A DNA stretch of 64,000 nucleotides from Schleiferiaceae bacterium (GCA_029254375.1 JAQWXR010000026.1:1-64000), one strand, 5' to 3'; counted from the stretch's first letter, positions 17,981 to 27,612 are shown. The notes: generated from the sequence alone by a model not told the origin. Program-made: numbers and translations.

Positions 17981-18841
17981 TTATCCATTTAATGCTTCCG
18001 CACCGCCAACAATCTCCAAGATCTCGTTGGTAATGGCTGCCTGACGTGCCTTGTTGTATTGCAACTTAAGGCCATCGCGCATCGACGTAGCATTATCTGT
18101 AGCCTTGTGCATGGACGTCATCCGTGCGCCATGCTCGGAAGCTTGAGAATCCAACAAAGCCTTGAAAACTTGGCTCTTTATACTTGTTGGGATTAGCTCC
18201 TCCAGTAGAGAAACTTTCGTGGGCTCATAGATGTAATCGCCCGCCTGACCTTCTGTGCTTACGGCAGGTTGTACAGGAAGTAATTGCTCTGATTGGAGCA
18301 GCTGAACCGCAGCGTTTTTGAATTGGTTATACACCATCACCACCTTGTCGTATTGGCCAGAAACATAGCCCTCCATGGCAACTTCCGCTACGCGCTGAGC
18401 GCCTTCAAAGCTCACCTGATTCACTACTTCTAACTCCTCGCCCACGACATTCATGGTCTTTTTGAGTAAGTCACGAGACTTTTTTCCCACGGTGAAAACA
18501 GCTACGCTGGCTCCCTGTGTTTCATACTGCTCCGCAACAACTTTTGTCCGCTTTATCACCGATGAATTAAACGCTCCGCACAATCCGCGATTCGCCGTCA
18601 TTGCAATGATGAGAACCTTTTGGATCGGGCGCTCCTGAGCATAGGGGTTCTCCGAGGCGTCCAAGGTCGCCGTAACGTTGGCCATCAGGGTGGTTAGCTT
18701 TTGAGCATATGGACGCATCTGAACAATCGCGTCTTGAGAACGCTTCAGCTTGGCGGCCGAAACCATCTTCATAGCGGACGTAATCTGCATGGTGCTGGAC
18801 ACCGATGCTATGCGATTACGAAGCTCTTTTAGATTGGCCAT
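17981..18841 (-). CDS. atpG: ATP synthase F1 subunit gamma
   Basis: A 286-residue central-stalk subunit of F1, whose rotation inside the alpha-beta ring couples proton flow to ATP synthesis. Seen: the N-terminal coiled-coil helix MANLKELRNRIASVSSTMQI with the ITSAMKMVSAAKL signature, a Rossmann-like middle domain (LIIAMTANRGLCGAFNSS), and the C-terminal helix ending NKARQAAITNEILEIVGGAEAL, which packs into the rotor. The length is normal. It is last in the leftward block atpB-E-F-H-A-G, 20 bp after atpA, and is followed by a hairpin terminator. Confidence 0.97.
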   Translation of the reverse strand: MANLKELRNRIASVSSTMQITSAMKMVSAAKLKRSQDAIVQMRPYAQKLTTLMANVTATLDASENPYAQERPIQKVLIIAMTANRGLCGAFNSSVIKRTKVVAEQYETQGASVAVFTVGKKSRDLLKKTMNVVGEELEVVNQVSFEGAQRVAEVAMEGYVSGQYDKVVMVYNQFKNAAVQLLQSEQLLPVQPAVSTEGQAGDYIYEPTKVSLLEELIPTSIKSQVFKALLDSQASEHGARMTSMHKATDNATSMRDGLKLQYNKARQAAITNEILEIVGGAEALNG

Positions 18842-18861
18842 GGTATTGTTTTTCTACGTGA

Positions 18862-20442
18862 TTAGGCGGTGTAGGCGGGCAAAACTTCCTTCGCAGCCTT
18901 TTCAAGGGCTTCAATTTGGGCATCTCCCCAGGTGCCTGAACGCAATGCGTCCAAAACGTCCTGGTGCTTGCTTTCCATGTACTCGATAAAGCTGTTTTCA
19001 AACGCCTTTATTTTGTCCACAGGTACCTTATTCAACATGCCTTTGGTGCCGATGTAAATGATCGCCACTTGCTTCTCCACACTCATGGGGTCGTTGACTT
19101 TCTGCTTGAGTATTTCTACGTTGCGACGACCCTTGTTGATGACGTTCATTGTAGCAGCATCTAGGTCCGATCCAAACTTCGCAAAGGCTTCCAGCTCGCG
19201 GTACTGCGCCTGGTCCAACTTCAACGTTCCTGCGACTTTCTTCATCGGCTTGATCTGAGCAGATCCACCCACACGAGATACCGAAATGCCTACGTTAATC
19301 GCGGGACGAACGCCTGAGTTGAATAAGTCCGCTTCCAAGAAGATCTGACCATCCGTGATCGAGATAACGTTGGTAGGAATGTAGGCTGATACATCACCCG
19401 CTTGAGTTTCAATGATCGGTAATGCCGTCAAAGAACCTCCGCCCTTCACAATGGGCTTCAGTGATTCTGGCAAGTCATTCATGTTTCTCGCAATGGTGTC
19501 GTCTTTAATCACCTTAGCTGCGCGCTCAAGTAAGCGGCTGTGGAGGTAGAAGACGTCCCCAGGATAGGCCTCGCGACCTGGAGGGCGACGCAACAGCAAT
19601 GACACTTCGCGGTAGGCCACAGCCTGCTTAGACAAGTCATCATAAATAATCCATGCGGGACGGCCCGTATCGCGGAAGTACTCCCCAATCGCTGCGCCAG
19701 CGAAAGGAGCGTAGAACTGCATCGGTGCGGGATCTGCAGCATTCGAAGCGACTATGGTGGTATAGGCCATTGCGCCCTTTTCCTCTAGGTTCTTTGCCAA
19801 AGCAGCCACCGTTGATCCTTTTTGACCAATAGCCACGTAGATACAGTAAACAGGCTCGCCTTTGTCGTAAAATTCTTTTTGGTTGATGATCGTATCGATT
19901 GCCACGGTAGTCTTACCTGTTTGGCGGTCACCAATGATCAACTCACGCTGCCCACGGCCGATAGGAATCATCGCGTCAATCGCCTTGATACCCGTTTGAA
20001 GCGGCTCATTTACAGGCTGACGATAGATTACGCCTGGAGCTTTGCGCTCCAAAGGCATGTTGTATTTAGTTCCCTCAATGGGGCCCTTGCCGTCAATTGG
20101 GTTGCCCAAGGTGTTTACTACACGACCCAGCATGCCTTCGCCTACATCGATTGAAGCAATTACGCCCGTGCGTTTGACCGTAGATCCCTCCTTAATTCCT
20201 TCTGCGGCACCCAACAATACGATACCGACATTGTCTTCTTCGAGGTTCAAGACAATGCCGCGCAGTCCGGTTTCGAACTCGACAAGCTCACCTGATTGAG
20301 CGTTTTCCATTCCATAGGCGCGGGCGATGCCGTCACCTACTTGCAACACAGTGCCAACTTCTTCAAGCTGGGCGTCGGATGCGAAACCGGAAAGTTGTTG
20401 ACGCAGGATGGCTGAAATCTCTGCTGGTTTTACGTCTGCCAT
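18862..20442 (-). CDS. atpA: ATP synthase F1 subunit alpha
   Basis: A 526-residue alpha subunit of the F1 hexamer, which binds regulatory nucleotide and shapes the catalytic sites. Seen: the N-terminal beta-barrel ([20 protein letters not shown]), the P-loop [15 protein letters not shown] (about 171-185), the alpha signature [17 protein letters not shown], and the arginine-finger region within it. The length is normal. It lies 11 bp after atpH and 20 bp before atpG. The catalytic beta subunit (atpD) and epsilon (atpC) genes are not in this operon or window, as is common in Bacteroidota, where they sit elsewhere. Confidence 0.98.
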   Translation of the reverse strand: MADVKPAEISAILRQQLSGFASDAQLEEVGTVLQVGDGIARAYGMENAQSGELVEFETGLRGIVLNLEEDNVGIVLLGAAEGIKEGSTVKRTGVIASIDVGEGMLGRVVNTLGNPIDGKGPIEGTKYNMPLERKAPGVIYRQPVNEPLQTGIKAIDAMIPIGRGQRELIIGDRQTGKTTVAIDTIINQKEFYDKGEPVYCIYVAIGQKGSTVAALAKNLEEKGAMAYTTIVASNAADPAPMQFYAPFAGAAIGEYFRDTGRPAWIIYDDLSKQAVAYREVSLLLRRPPGREAYPGDVFYLHSRLLERAAKVIKDDTIARNMNDLPESLKPIVKGGGSLTALPIIETQAGDVSAYIPTNVISITDGQIFLEADLFNSGVRPAINVGISVSRVGGSAQIKPMKKVAGTLKLDQAQYRELEAFAKFGSDLDAATMNVINKGRRNVEILKQKVNDPMSVEKQVAIIYIGTKGMLNKVPVDKIKAFENSFIEYMESKHQDVLDALRSGTWGDAQIEALEKAAKEVLPAYTA

Positions 20443-20453
20443 GGGGTGGGGAT

Positions 20454-21011
20454 TTAAAAGTCCGCGATGTATAAGTTTTTCTCGAATTCACGCTCCAGTT
20501 TTGCCAAAGAAGAGGCCACGGAGGCGTCTACTTGTTGGTCTGCCACGCGGAGCACAAAGCCACCAATCAAGGATTCGTCCACTACCTGCTCTAACTGAAC
20601 GTCAGAGGCTTCTGGTGTTTTCAATACTCCCAATAGCTGGCTTACTTGGTCATTCGTCAAAGGCGTCGCCGAAGCTACCCGTGCACGAATCACTTTATTC
20701 TCAGCCAAGTAGAGGCTGGTGTATTTTACTAGAATATCTTCTAGGTGTGCCTCGCGACCATGCTTTACAAGCAAGGCCAGGAATAAATTCATGAGGGGGT
20801 CCAATTGCGCCGAAAATGCTGTTTCCAGCGTCTTAAGCTTTTGCTCAGGCTTAATCACTGGGCTCTTCAAGAACACGCGAAAGTCACGGCTTTCTTTGAG
20901 GACAGCCAACAGGGTGTCACTATTAGACTGAATCACGTCCAACGCCTGGCGTTCACGTGCTAAGTCCAATAGGGCCTTCGCATAGCGGTTTGAAGCGCGC
21001 AATGTGCTCAT
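20454..21011 (-). CDS. atpH: ATP synthase F1 subunit delta
   Basis: A 185-residue peripheral-stalk subunit that joins F1 to the b subunits. It has the N-terminal helical bundle ([20 protein letters not shown] at about 6-25) and the C-terminal conserved stretch [26 protein letters not shown] at about 143-168, typical of delta/OSCP. The length is normal. It lies between atpF (8 bp upstream) and atpA (11 bp downstream), in the usual order, and is likely translated from the same transcript. Confidence 0.96.
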   Translation of the reverse strand: MSTLRASNRYAKALLDLARERQALDVIQSNSDTLLAVLKESRDFRVFLKSPVIKPEQKLKTLETAFSAQLDPLMNLFLALLVKHGREAHLEDILVKYTSLYLAENKVIRARVASATPLTNDQVSQLLGVLKTPEASDVQLEQVVDESLIGGFVLRVADQQVDASVASSLAKLEREFEKNLYIADF

Positions 21012-21018
21012 CTCCTGA

Positions 21019-21513
21019 TTAGTTCATTTTAACGTCTTGCAACGCACGGTCGACCATGGCCTTCTGTGCTTCTGCATCTTTCAACTCTGCACGCAAGATG
21101 CGCTCAGACATGTCAATGGCCAACTGGGCTACTTGGTTCTTAACCTCGGTCATAGCGGCCATTTTCTCATTGTGAATCTGGGTGCGCGCAGCCTCCAAGA
21201 CCTTGGCGGCTTCCTCTGAAGCGGCTCCCTTCGCGTCGGCAATGGTCTTGTCGCGCATGGCGCGAGCTTCCTTAAGCATGGCTTCACGCTCTTCGCGGGC
21301 CTGCTTTAAAAGTTGCTCATTGTTGGACTGAAGCGAGGCCATTTCGGCCTTGGCGTCTTCGGCCGATTTAAGGGCTGAATTGATCGCCTCTTCGCGGTCT
21401 TGAACGGCTTTCAAAATCGGCTTCCATGCAAACTTTGCCAAAAGGTAAAGCAGGATGAAAAACGTCAGTGTCGTCCAAAAAATGAGGCCAAAGCCAGGAG
21501 TTACGATACCCAT
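21019..21513 (-). CDS. atpF: ATP synthase F0 subunit b
   Basis: A 164-residue peripheral-stalk subunit. One N-terminal transmembrane helix (about 8-28, GLIFWTTLTFFILLYLLAKFAW) is followed by a long charged, Ala/Glu/Lys-rich helix (about 30-155) that dimerises as a coiled coil and reaches delta. The motif KFAWKPILKAVQDREEAI just after the membrane helix is characteristic. The start is ATG at 21513, followed on the other side by an 89-bp gap to atpE, the largest inside the operon. Confidence 0.96.
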   Translation of the reverse strand: MGIVTPGFGLIFWTTLTFFILLYLLAKFAWKPILKAVQDREEAINSALKSAEDAKAEMASLQSNNEQLLKQAREEREAMLKEARAMRDKTIADAKGAASEEAAKVLEAARTQIHNEKMAAMTEVKNQVAQLAIDMSERILRAELKDAEAQKAMVDRALQDVKMN

Positions 21514-21602
21514 TGTTCTTCGTTTCTTAGGTTAATAGTTTCACCAAAGTGGCGCGTTTGGCAGCACAATGCTGCCAAACGGCCCCTGTAAAAGGTGAGA
21601 TA

Positions 21603-21842
<240 letters not shown>

Positions 21843-22958
21843 TTAATGGTGTTCTTCGTGCATAGCTGCCCCAATGTATAGCGCAGTTAAGAGGGTGAAA
21901 ATATACGCCTGCAAAGCGGCGACTAACAATTCTAATACGGAGATGAACAGGGTGAGAAGAACAGATGCTGGGCTCACCCAAACCGTTTCAAAAATGAAGA
22001 CCAAGGAGACCAAGCTCAATACAATGATGTGTCCTGCCGTAATGTTGGCGAACAATCGAATCATCAAAGAGAACGGCTTCGTGAAAATGCCGATAAACTC
22101 AACAATCGCCAGCAAGGGTTTAACCGCAACGGGCAGTCCTGGCATCCAGAAAATATGACCCCAGTAGTGCTTGTTTCCATTCACATTAGTCACCACAAAG
22201 GTGATAAAGGCCAAAACCATGGTCACAGCAATGTTTCCAGTTACGTTCGCTCCTCCCGGAAAGAAAGGAACTAAACCAAGCATGTTGTTGATCCAAATGA
22301 AAAAGAACATCGTCAAAAGCATGGGCACAAAACGCTTGTAATGCGGTCCAATATTGTTCTTAGCGATGTCGTCACGAACAAAAACAACTAAGGGCTCTAC
22401 AAATCCAGCGACACCGGAGGGGGCAACTCCGGGGTTTTTCTTGTACCCTCGAGCTGCGGGCAAGAACAGTAATAGAATAACGAGCGCACTAAAGAGAAGG
22501 GCCGCCACGTTTTTGGTGATTGAAATGTCCCACGGCGTGGCGTTCGAAACTGCATGCGTTTCATGATCCATCGAGGCATACGCGCCGTGTTCATTTGCTT
22601 CTTCTGAAGCGTAGTAAATTTTCTCGTGGATATTCACAAAACGCTGACCGCCTGCCTCCACGACATGATGCCCTTCAGCGTCATGATGAAATTCTGATGA
22701 TGAAAAGACCACCAAGCCTTCTTCGGTATACAAAATAACAGGAAGAGGAATGCTCACGGGCTGCTCATTCCAGTCGAATAAATGCCATCCGTGGCTATCC
22801 GCAATGTGGTGCATGATAACCTCTGCAGGGTTGAAAGCCGCTTCCTTTTCTTCTTCGTGAATCAGTGTTTCATGCGCTTTAGCCTCGGCATTAGAGGCAA
22901 AAAGCGTTGAGCTGATCGCTAAGAAAAGTCCGGTTAGGTGTGTACGTGAGTTAGTCAT
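21843..22958 (-). CDS. atpB: ATP synthase F0 subunit a
   Basis: A 371-residue membrane subunit forming the proton half-channels. It is longer than the enterobacterial form because of an N-terminal extension: a signal-like segment (about 8-26, ending in NAEA) and a His/Glu-rich periplasmic region (about 30-140), a form usual in Bacteroidota. The core follows, with the essential Arg in SLMIRLFANITAGHIIV and C-terminal LLVAALQAYIFTLLTALYI. ATG 22958 is chosen; an in-frame TTG at 22982 lies on a TATCTTTG promoter element. The promoter suggests that atpB onward can be transcribed apart from the genes upstream. Confidence 0.95.
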   Translation of the reverse strand: MTNSRTHLTGLFLAISSTLFASNAEAKAHETLIHEEEKEAAFNPAEVIMHHIADSHGWHLFDWNEQPVSIPLPVILYTEEGLVVFSSSEFHHDAEGHHVVEAGGQRFVNIHEKIYYASEEANEHGAYASMDHETHAVSNATPWDISITKNVAALLFSALVILLLFLPAARGYKKNPGVAPSGVAGFVEPLVVFVRDDIAKNNIGPHYKRFVPMLLTMFFFIWINNMLGLVPFFPGGANVTGNIAVTMVLAFITFVVTNVNGNKHYWGHIFWMPGLPVAVKPLLAIVEFIGIFTKPFSLMIRLFANITAGHIIVLSLVSLVFIFETVWVSPASVLLTLFISVLELLVAALQAYIFTLLTALYIGAAMHEEHH

Positions 22959-22979
22959 GAAGCCTTGCAAAATGCGCGG

Positions 22980-22987
22980 CAAAGATA
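22980..22987 (-). promoter_or_regulatory. Bacteroidota -7 promoter element (TATCTTTG)
   Basis: A TAnnTTTG match 21 bases before the atpB ATG at 22958, in the 49-bp gap after the preceding small membrane gene. It probably drives atpB-E-F-H-A-G. Confidence 0.5.
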
Positions 22988-23007
22988 CTCCCCACGTTTT
23001 CCAAATC

Positions 23008-23373
23008 CTACTGTTTCTTGATCCAAGAAATAGCCAAAGCAGATTCGGCTACAAGCAGAAATAAATAGGCTGCAACAAACTGAAGTGCAGCGCTTTGAAA
23101 ATTTGGAGCGTCCCGAAGGCTTAAAGGAAGAATCACCGCGCCCAAACCGAGGAACATTCGGAGCAGCCCGCCGACAAAATAGACTGATATAAAGCGGCCT
23201 TTCTTCTGGGTCTCCAGCGTCTGGGCTAGGCCGAATAACGCCACCCCTGTGCCTATCCAATACACATCAGAGACCCAGAACACATCTTCGCGGTCAAGAA
23301 TATAATAGAACATGCCGTGAAGCATGAGCCAAAGGGCGTAAATCAAGATTAGAGGGGGTGCCCATGTTTTCAT
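23008..23373 (-). CDS. Small membrane protein of the ATP synthase operon (DUF6168-like)
   Basis: A 121-residue protein with four hydrophobic helices (about 5-25, 35-52, 62-82, 90-115). It sits between the AtpZ/AtpI-like gene and atpB, a place where Bacteroidota usually have a small membrane protein of this size. Its start overlaps the AtpZ/AtpI stop by 4 bp (23370-23373), showing translational coupling. Function is not established; from position, inference is a helper in assembly of F0 or the c ring. The family name is from memory of gene order and is less certain than the location. Confidence 0.6.
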   Translation of the reverse strand: MKTWAPPLILIYALWLMLHGMFYYILDREDVFWVSDVYWIGTGVALFGLAQTLETQKKGRFISVYFVGGLLRMFLGLGAVILPLSLRDAPNFQSAALQFVAAYLFLLVAESALAISWIKKQ

Positions 23374-23576
23374 TTGGAATCATCTAAAATTTGTTTGATC
23401 ACTACGCCCAAAGCGAGCAAAGTAGAAAGCAGCGCACAGGCGACGGTTGCCCAAGGTGTGGTTTCATCCGACCAGCGGCCGGCTTCTAAATCCCATCGAT
23501 ACCCTCCATACGTTCCTAAGCCAATGGTGGCTGCCATTTGAAAGGCCATGCCCGAAAATTTGATGGCGTTCTTCAT
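23370..23576 (-). CDS. AtpZ/AtpI-family ATP synthase accessory protein
   Basis: A 68-residue protein with two membrane helices (about 9-28 and 44-62), typical of the AtpZ/AtpI family, with the conserved FQMAATIGLGTYGGYRWD stretch and a short acidic/basic loop between helices. Members help c-ring assembly or carry Mg/Ca for the synthase. The size and position directly upstream of F0 genes fit. It is 9 bp after the bactofilin stop and overlaps the next gene by 4 bp. Confidence 0.78.
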   Translation of the reverse strand: MKNAIKFSGMAFQMAATIGLGTYGGYRWDLEAGRWSDETTPWATVACALLSTLLALGVVIKQILDDSK

Positions 23577-23585
23577 CCGGCCTAT

Positions 23586-23996
23586 CTAGGCAGCTGACGC
23601 GTCCTCTTTTTTGGTGGCCACCGTGTCTGCAGGTGTAGCGATTGTTTTGCGATTTGCCATCACACAGGTTCCGGTGAACTGCGCCCCGGATTCCACGGCT
23701 AATTGACCCGTATTCAGGTCAGCTTGAACATTCGCTGTTTGCAACAGCGTGGTGAGTCCTTTAATCTCTAGTTTTCCCAAAACGCGGCCCGAAATGGATG
23801 CTTCTTGAGCACGCACTTCGCCGTCGACGGCCCCTGTGGGTCCAACCACAATCTTTCCGCCAACGGAAAGATTGCCTTTGACATGGCCATCAATACGGAT
23901 GTCTCCCGGGGAGTGTATATTTCCCTGGATTTGAGTTCCTTCTACAATGCGATTGTGTTCGGCATTGCCTTCGTTGCGTCGCGGTGTGTTCATCAT
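23586..23996 (-). CDS. Bactofilin (polymer-forming cytoskeletal protein)
   Basis: A 136-residue protein of the bactofilin family, small cytoskeletal proteins that polymerise without nucleotides and position envelope enzymes. Seen: the central beta-helix with repeated GxIxxxGDIRIDGHVKGNL-type turns (about 20-110) and flexible ends; the C-terminus (ATPADTVATKKEDASAA) is disordered. ATG 23996 overlaps the stop of porW as ATGA, so translation is coupled; the longer frame to 24086 is rejected for that reason. The M23-like protein that often partners bactofilins is encoded divergently on the other side of porW. Confidence 0.88.
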   Translation of the reverse strand: MMNTPRRNEGNAEHNRIVEGTQIQGNIHSPGDIRIDGHVKGNLSVGGKIVVGPTGAVDGEVRAQEASISGRVLGKLEIKGLTTLLQTANVQADLNTGQLAVESGAQFTGTCVMANRKTIATPADTVATKKEDASAA

Positions 23997-26674
23997 AGCG
24001 TGTAAATCATTTCCACAAAGCGCTTGTACCCTGTGAGGTCTTTGTTGGTGTAAAAATGCGCAAAATTTTGCACGGTTATAGGCCAATACGATGGATCGTA
24101 TGGATTTAAAAATTGGTTCACCGCAGCGGCGCGCTTCACTTTATTGCGATAATCCAAGGCTTCCGTGCTGTTTTTGAAGCCATCTACCGCAATAAGTTGC
24201 GTGCTTTCATCCAATGGCAAAAGGCGAATTGACATCGCATTTCCCGCAAAATACTGTTGGTGGAATCGCGCTAGGGCGTTCCTTATGTCGTTCGAATTGC
24301 CTGCAGAGGAAAAGACAATCAATACCTGGTGTGGAACGGACAACGCCTCCACATAGGCGCTTTTTGCCGTAGTCACATCATCCGCATCCGCCGCCAAGGA
24401 CATTTTAATGTTTCCCGCTGCCACCGCTTGTGGGCTATTCGGGAATCCTTCTTCTACTTCGGTTAAAGCCGAAATGTACGCCGAGCGCCCATTGGCGCCT
24501 CCGAAGGCCTGGGCGCGGAGCAATGCTGCACGCGGGGCTTCATCCATATTCCATGTCGTAGAAGAAAAAAGACGTAATGCCGCATTCCAATCACGAGCTT
24601 GGACCTGAGCCACAAGGCGCCTAAACTCCGGGGTGGTTACGGCGCCAAGGGCTTTGTCTTCAATCTCTCCTCTCAAAAGTGCGGCATAGCGACTCTTCGG
24701 ATACTCTGTTAAAACGCGCTCCTTTTCGGCCTCCGCTTGAATGCCCTCCGCTCGCTGAAGATGGAGTCGATGCAGCGCATAGTGCACAAAGGCCGCCTGA
24801 TTACAGGACGGACTAGATTCTGTGACACAGTCTGAGCGAAGGCTGTCTGGCAATCCACATTCTTCTTGGTTTCTTCTTAGAGCGGCTAGGGCTTCATCCA
24901 AATCGCCTATTTGGTCGCGATAAATTGCCGCCGCCTCTAGGAGCGCAGCGCAAATCAGCTGCTGGCAGGAGTCGCGCGCCACGGGATCTTTAGGAATGGC
25001 CGCCAAGTAACTATTCACATCAAAGGCAGGGTCCATGTATTCTTCCCCTTCTTGGCTTGGATCCCCTGCGGCGTTAGGGCCGTTATTCTGACCCATTGTC
25101 GCCATAGCCCACGTGCCCGAGGCGCTTTGCAAGCGCCAATTGTCCACATTAGGGCGTTGACCCCATTGCGTTGTATAGCTCGCCATCCCGGCCGCTCTGG
25201 AAACTGGATTATAAAAAATCCACCCTCCCGCCGTTGTGCCTCCCGCCACAGGACCCGTCGCTGACAGGAGCGCCGATTGGGCGTTGAGTTGGGCATTTAA
25301 CACCGCGCGCTCAGCCGCGCGTATGGCTAGCCTTTCTTGCTTCTTCAAATTCTCTACATACGCACTGAATTTGGATCGCAAAAACGCCTCGGACTTGGTG
25401 CCCAAAACGAGCAAAGAGTCGTTTCGGTCAATAATTTCAACCACAGCCATCAAAGCGTTCAGCCCGTCCCTGCGATTTGAAAGGGACTTTTTCAAGGCGT
25501 GTCCTTCGGGGAGAAGGGCAAAGGCAGAGTCCAAGTCCACTTGAGCCCTGGGGTAACGCTTGGCTTCAAAGTGCATGCCTCCTCGCTCCAAATAAGCCAA
25601 AGCCCAAAGTACCGGCCGTGCACTTTGGCCCGCCCCTACGCATCGACTGAGGTAAAAAAGGCGGTTTTTATCGTCCTCTTGCGTTTGGGCTACTCTGGCC
25701 AGGGCAAAATAAATACGATCCCTGTAGGAGGCATTCTTTGGCTCTTTGAGGAGTTTTATTAGTTCCGCATAGAGTTTTTGAGGTCGGCCATCACCATTGA
25801 GGGTTTTGTGGAGCTGAGCCTCTAATAACATGTCGTAGGTGGCGGGCTGTCCTGCAATACAACGCTCAAAAGACTGTCGGGCAAGGAGGCGCTCGCCTGC
25901 ATTTTCGTAGAGTTGGCCCGCAATGAAAGCATAGCGTGCAAAATCACGACGGCTCTTGCTTTTGACGGAGGCTGAACGGAGTAGGTCTGCCGCAAGTATC
26001 GGCTCTTGCTGACTCCGATGTCCTTGCGCTCGAAGAAGTGAAATCTCTAGGTCATATCGCTCGGGCACGCCGGTCCGCTCCAATTCATCGAGAGCGGACA
26101 AGGTGGCTGGACCGTTTCCTTGACGCGCTTGAATCAAAATTCGGTGTAACTCTGCTTGGTAGAACAAGTGCGATTCCCCTTGTGAGAAGAAGCGCTCTGG
26201 GCTCCAGGGACGGCTCGCCTTGCGGTCCGTATTGCGCGAAACGATGGCATACGCTTCTTGGGCCGCCACATCTAGACCCAAAAGGGCTTGAGCGTCGCCC
26301 ATGAGCAAATAGGCATCATATACTACCGTATTTCGTTGGTTTCCGCGAAACATCATGCTGTGCTCTTGAATGGTCTTGGTGGCTTTTTCGACTGCTCGCT
26401 TTAACTGCGACGCAGCGGCCGAACTCTCTTTCGCTTGTCCCCAAGGGTATATGTCCAGAACACGGTCGTACACATCAATATGTTCGGTTTCCAGGGATTT
26501 CAGCGCCTCGTCAAAAGATTCCTGTCCATTGAATAGCGGATTGAATCGGGCCGAAAGCTGATGGTAGGTTCGATTGATGGCCCGGTCTTTGGTTCGGCTA
26601 CAAGACAGGCCTACCATCAGCGCTCCGAGGAGAAGCGCGTGGAATAATAAACGTGAGGTCTGGGCTATCTTCAT
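23993..26674 (-). CDS. porW: T9SS periplasmic lipoprotein PorW/SprE
   Basis: An 893-residue lipoprotein required, in studied relatives, for type IX secretion and gliding; it is thought to link the outer-membrane translocon to the PorLM motor. Seen: a signal peptide with lipobox VGLSC (Cys25), then the family opening NRTYHQLSARFNPLFNGQES (about 34-53), and long stretches of helical TPR-like repeats to about residue 780, with a Gly/Asn-rich insert near 470-560. A C-terminal SPOR-like beta domain may cover about 790-870. It begins a leftward unit with bactofilin (ATGA overlap). The T9SS substrates at 2.6 and 4.9 kb would depend on it. Confidence 0.88.
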   Translation of the reverse strand: MKIAQTSRLLFHALLLGALMVGLSCSRTKDRAINRTYHQLSARFNPLFNGQESFDEALKSLETEHIDVYDRVLDIYPWGQAKESSAAASQLKRAVEKATKTIQEHSMMFRGNQRNTVVYDAYLLMGDAQALLGLDVAAQEAYAIVSRNTDRKASRPWSPERFFSQGESHLFYQAELHRILIQARQGNGPATLSALDELERTGVPERYDLEISLLRAQGHRSQQEPILAADLLRSASVKSKSRRDFARYAFIAGQLYENAGERLLARQSFERCIAGQPATYDMLLEAQLHKTLNGDGRPQKLYAELIKLLKEPKNASYRDRIYFALARVAQTQEDDKNRLFYLSRCVGAGQSARPVLWALAYLERGGMHFEAKRYPRAQVDLDSAFALLPEGHALKKSLSNRRDGLNALMAVVEIIDRNDSLLVLGTKSEAFLRSKFSAYVENLKKQERLAIRAAERAVLNAQLNAQSALLSATGPVAGGTTAGGWIFYNPVSRAAGMASYTTQWGQRPNVDNWRLQSASGTWAMATMGQNNGPNAAGDPSQEGEEYMDPAFDVNSYLAAIPKDPVARDSCQQLICAALLEAAAIYRDQIGDLDEALAALRRNQEECGLPDSLRSDCVTESSPSCNQAAFVHYALHRLHLQRAEGIQAEAEKERVLTEYPKSRYAALLRGEIEDKALGAVTTPEFRRLVAQVQARDWNAALRLFSSTTWNMDEAPRAALLRAQAFGGANGRSAYISALTEVEEGFPNSPQAVAAGNIKMSLAADADDVTTAKSAYVEALSVPHQVLIVFSSAGNSNDIRNALARFHQQYFAGNAMSIRLLPLDESTQLIAVDGFKNSTEALDYRNKVKRAAAVNQFLNPYDPSYWPITVQNFAHFYTNKDLTGYKRFVEMIYTL

Positions 26675-26712
26675 GGGTATCCTAAGGGCCGAATCAAACT
26701 AACGACAAGGCC

Positions 26713-26720
26713 CCAAAGTT
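26713..26720 (-). promoter_or_regulatory. Bacteroidota -7 promoter element (TAACTTTG)
   Basis: A TAnnTTTG match 38 bases upstream of the porW ATG, in the 90-bp divergent gap shared with the M23-like gene. Confidence 0.45.
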
Positions 26721-26749
26721 ATTTCATGTAGGTGGGCCACGCAGACCTA

Positions 26750-26757
26750 ATATCTTT
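26750..26757 (+). promoter_or_regulatory. Bacteroidota -7 promoter element (TATCTTTG)
   Basis: A TAnnTTTG match ending 7 bases before the ATG at 26765 of the M23-like gene. Transcription would begin at or next to the start codon. Confidence 0.55.
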
Positions 26758-26764
26758 GTGTTGA

Positions 26765-27607
26765 ATGGAAAAGAAAGAGAAACAAGCAAAACGCTGGCAC
26801 AAGTTGCTCCGAAAGTACCGCGTGGTGCTCCTCGACGAGGCTTCTTTTGAAGAGCGTTTTTCTTTGGTGCTCAGCCGTTTCAATGTGTTTATCACCGTAG
26901 GCACTACGTCTGTTTTACTCATTATTGGTACGATTCTCTTAATCGCTTACACCCCTTTGAGAGAATATATACCAGGTTATGCAAGCAGCAATTTGCGTCG
27001 CAGCGCGATTGCCCTCGACCAAGAGTCTGATTCACTTACCTACCAAGTCGCCTACCAAGAAGCCTTTATCCGACGACTGCAAGCCGTGTTGGATGGCGTT
27101 TTGCCGGATGACTCCTTGGGAAGCGCGGGGGCCATTCCTGCCACATGGCGTCCAGAAAAACTTATTGCCAGTGATCGTGAATTGAACTTGCGCACGATGG
27201 TAGCTGACATGGAAGCGAATTCCAAGGCGGTAGTGGACCCAGATAAAGGCCTGCTTAAGCCCCTTGAAGGCACTTTGCTAGCGCCACAACGCACTTCGCG
27301 GCGTGAGTTTGGAATAAAGCTCAGTGGGGCAGACGGCGCCGAAATTCTCTCCATGAAGGATGGAACCGTGCTTTCTGTGGAAGGAACTCCTTCGCTCGGA
27401 TTTGTATTGCTTATTCAGCATTCCGGAGGTGCATTGGGTCGTTATGGGAATTTGGCTAAAACCGTCAAGCGCTCTGGAGACTATGTGAAACAAGGAGATC
27501 TAGTGGGCTTCTTGGGAGAGGCCCCTGAAGGGGAAGATCCCTTTCTCTCGGTACAATATTGGCTGGGAGGAGAATCCCTTAATCTAGAAAAACTATTAGG
27601 GCTCTAA
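26765..27607 (+). CDS. M23-family (LytM-like) membrane protein, probably catalytically inactive
   Basis: A 280-residue inner-membrane protein with a basic cytoplasmic N-terminus, one membrane helix (about 42-62), a coiled-coil linker (about 75-115) and a C-terminal LytM/M23-type beta domain (about 180-280). The opening FEERFSLVLSRFNVFI and TPLREYIPGY are typical of the Bacteroidota form. The zinc ligands are missing: where active members have an H-x-x-x-D motif this has EFGIKLSGAD, and in place of HLHFE it has PFLSVQYW. It may therefore act as a scaffold or activator of amidases, as EnvC and NlpD do. It is divergent from the porW-bactofilin unit and is followed by GH3 after 5 bp. Confidence 0.8.
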   Translation: MEKKEKQAKRWHKLLRKYRVVLLDEASFEERFSLVLSRFNVFITVGTTSVLLIIGTILLIAYTPLREYIPGYASSNLRRSAIALDQESDSLTYQVAYQEAFIRRLQAVLDGVLPDDSLGSAGAIPATWRPEKLIASDRELNLRTMVADMEANSKAVVDPDKGLLKPLEGTLLAPQRTSRREFGIKLSGADGAEILSMKDGTVLSVEGTPSLGFVLLIQHSGGALGRYGNLAKTVKRSGDYVKQGDLVGFLGEAPEGEDPFLSVQYWLGGESLNLEKLLGL

Positions 27608-27612
27608 GCATT

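Noticed and set aside
22959-22982. TTG 22982 as the start of atpB
   Set aside because: The codon sits on the TATCTTTG promoter element, and ATG 22958 gives a good signal-like N-terminus.
24000-24086. Longer bactofilin start at 24086
   Set aside because: It would overlap porW by about 90 bp, while ATG 23996 gives the standard ATGA overlap and the known protein start.
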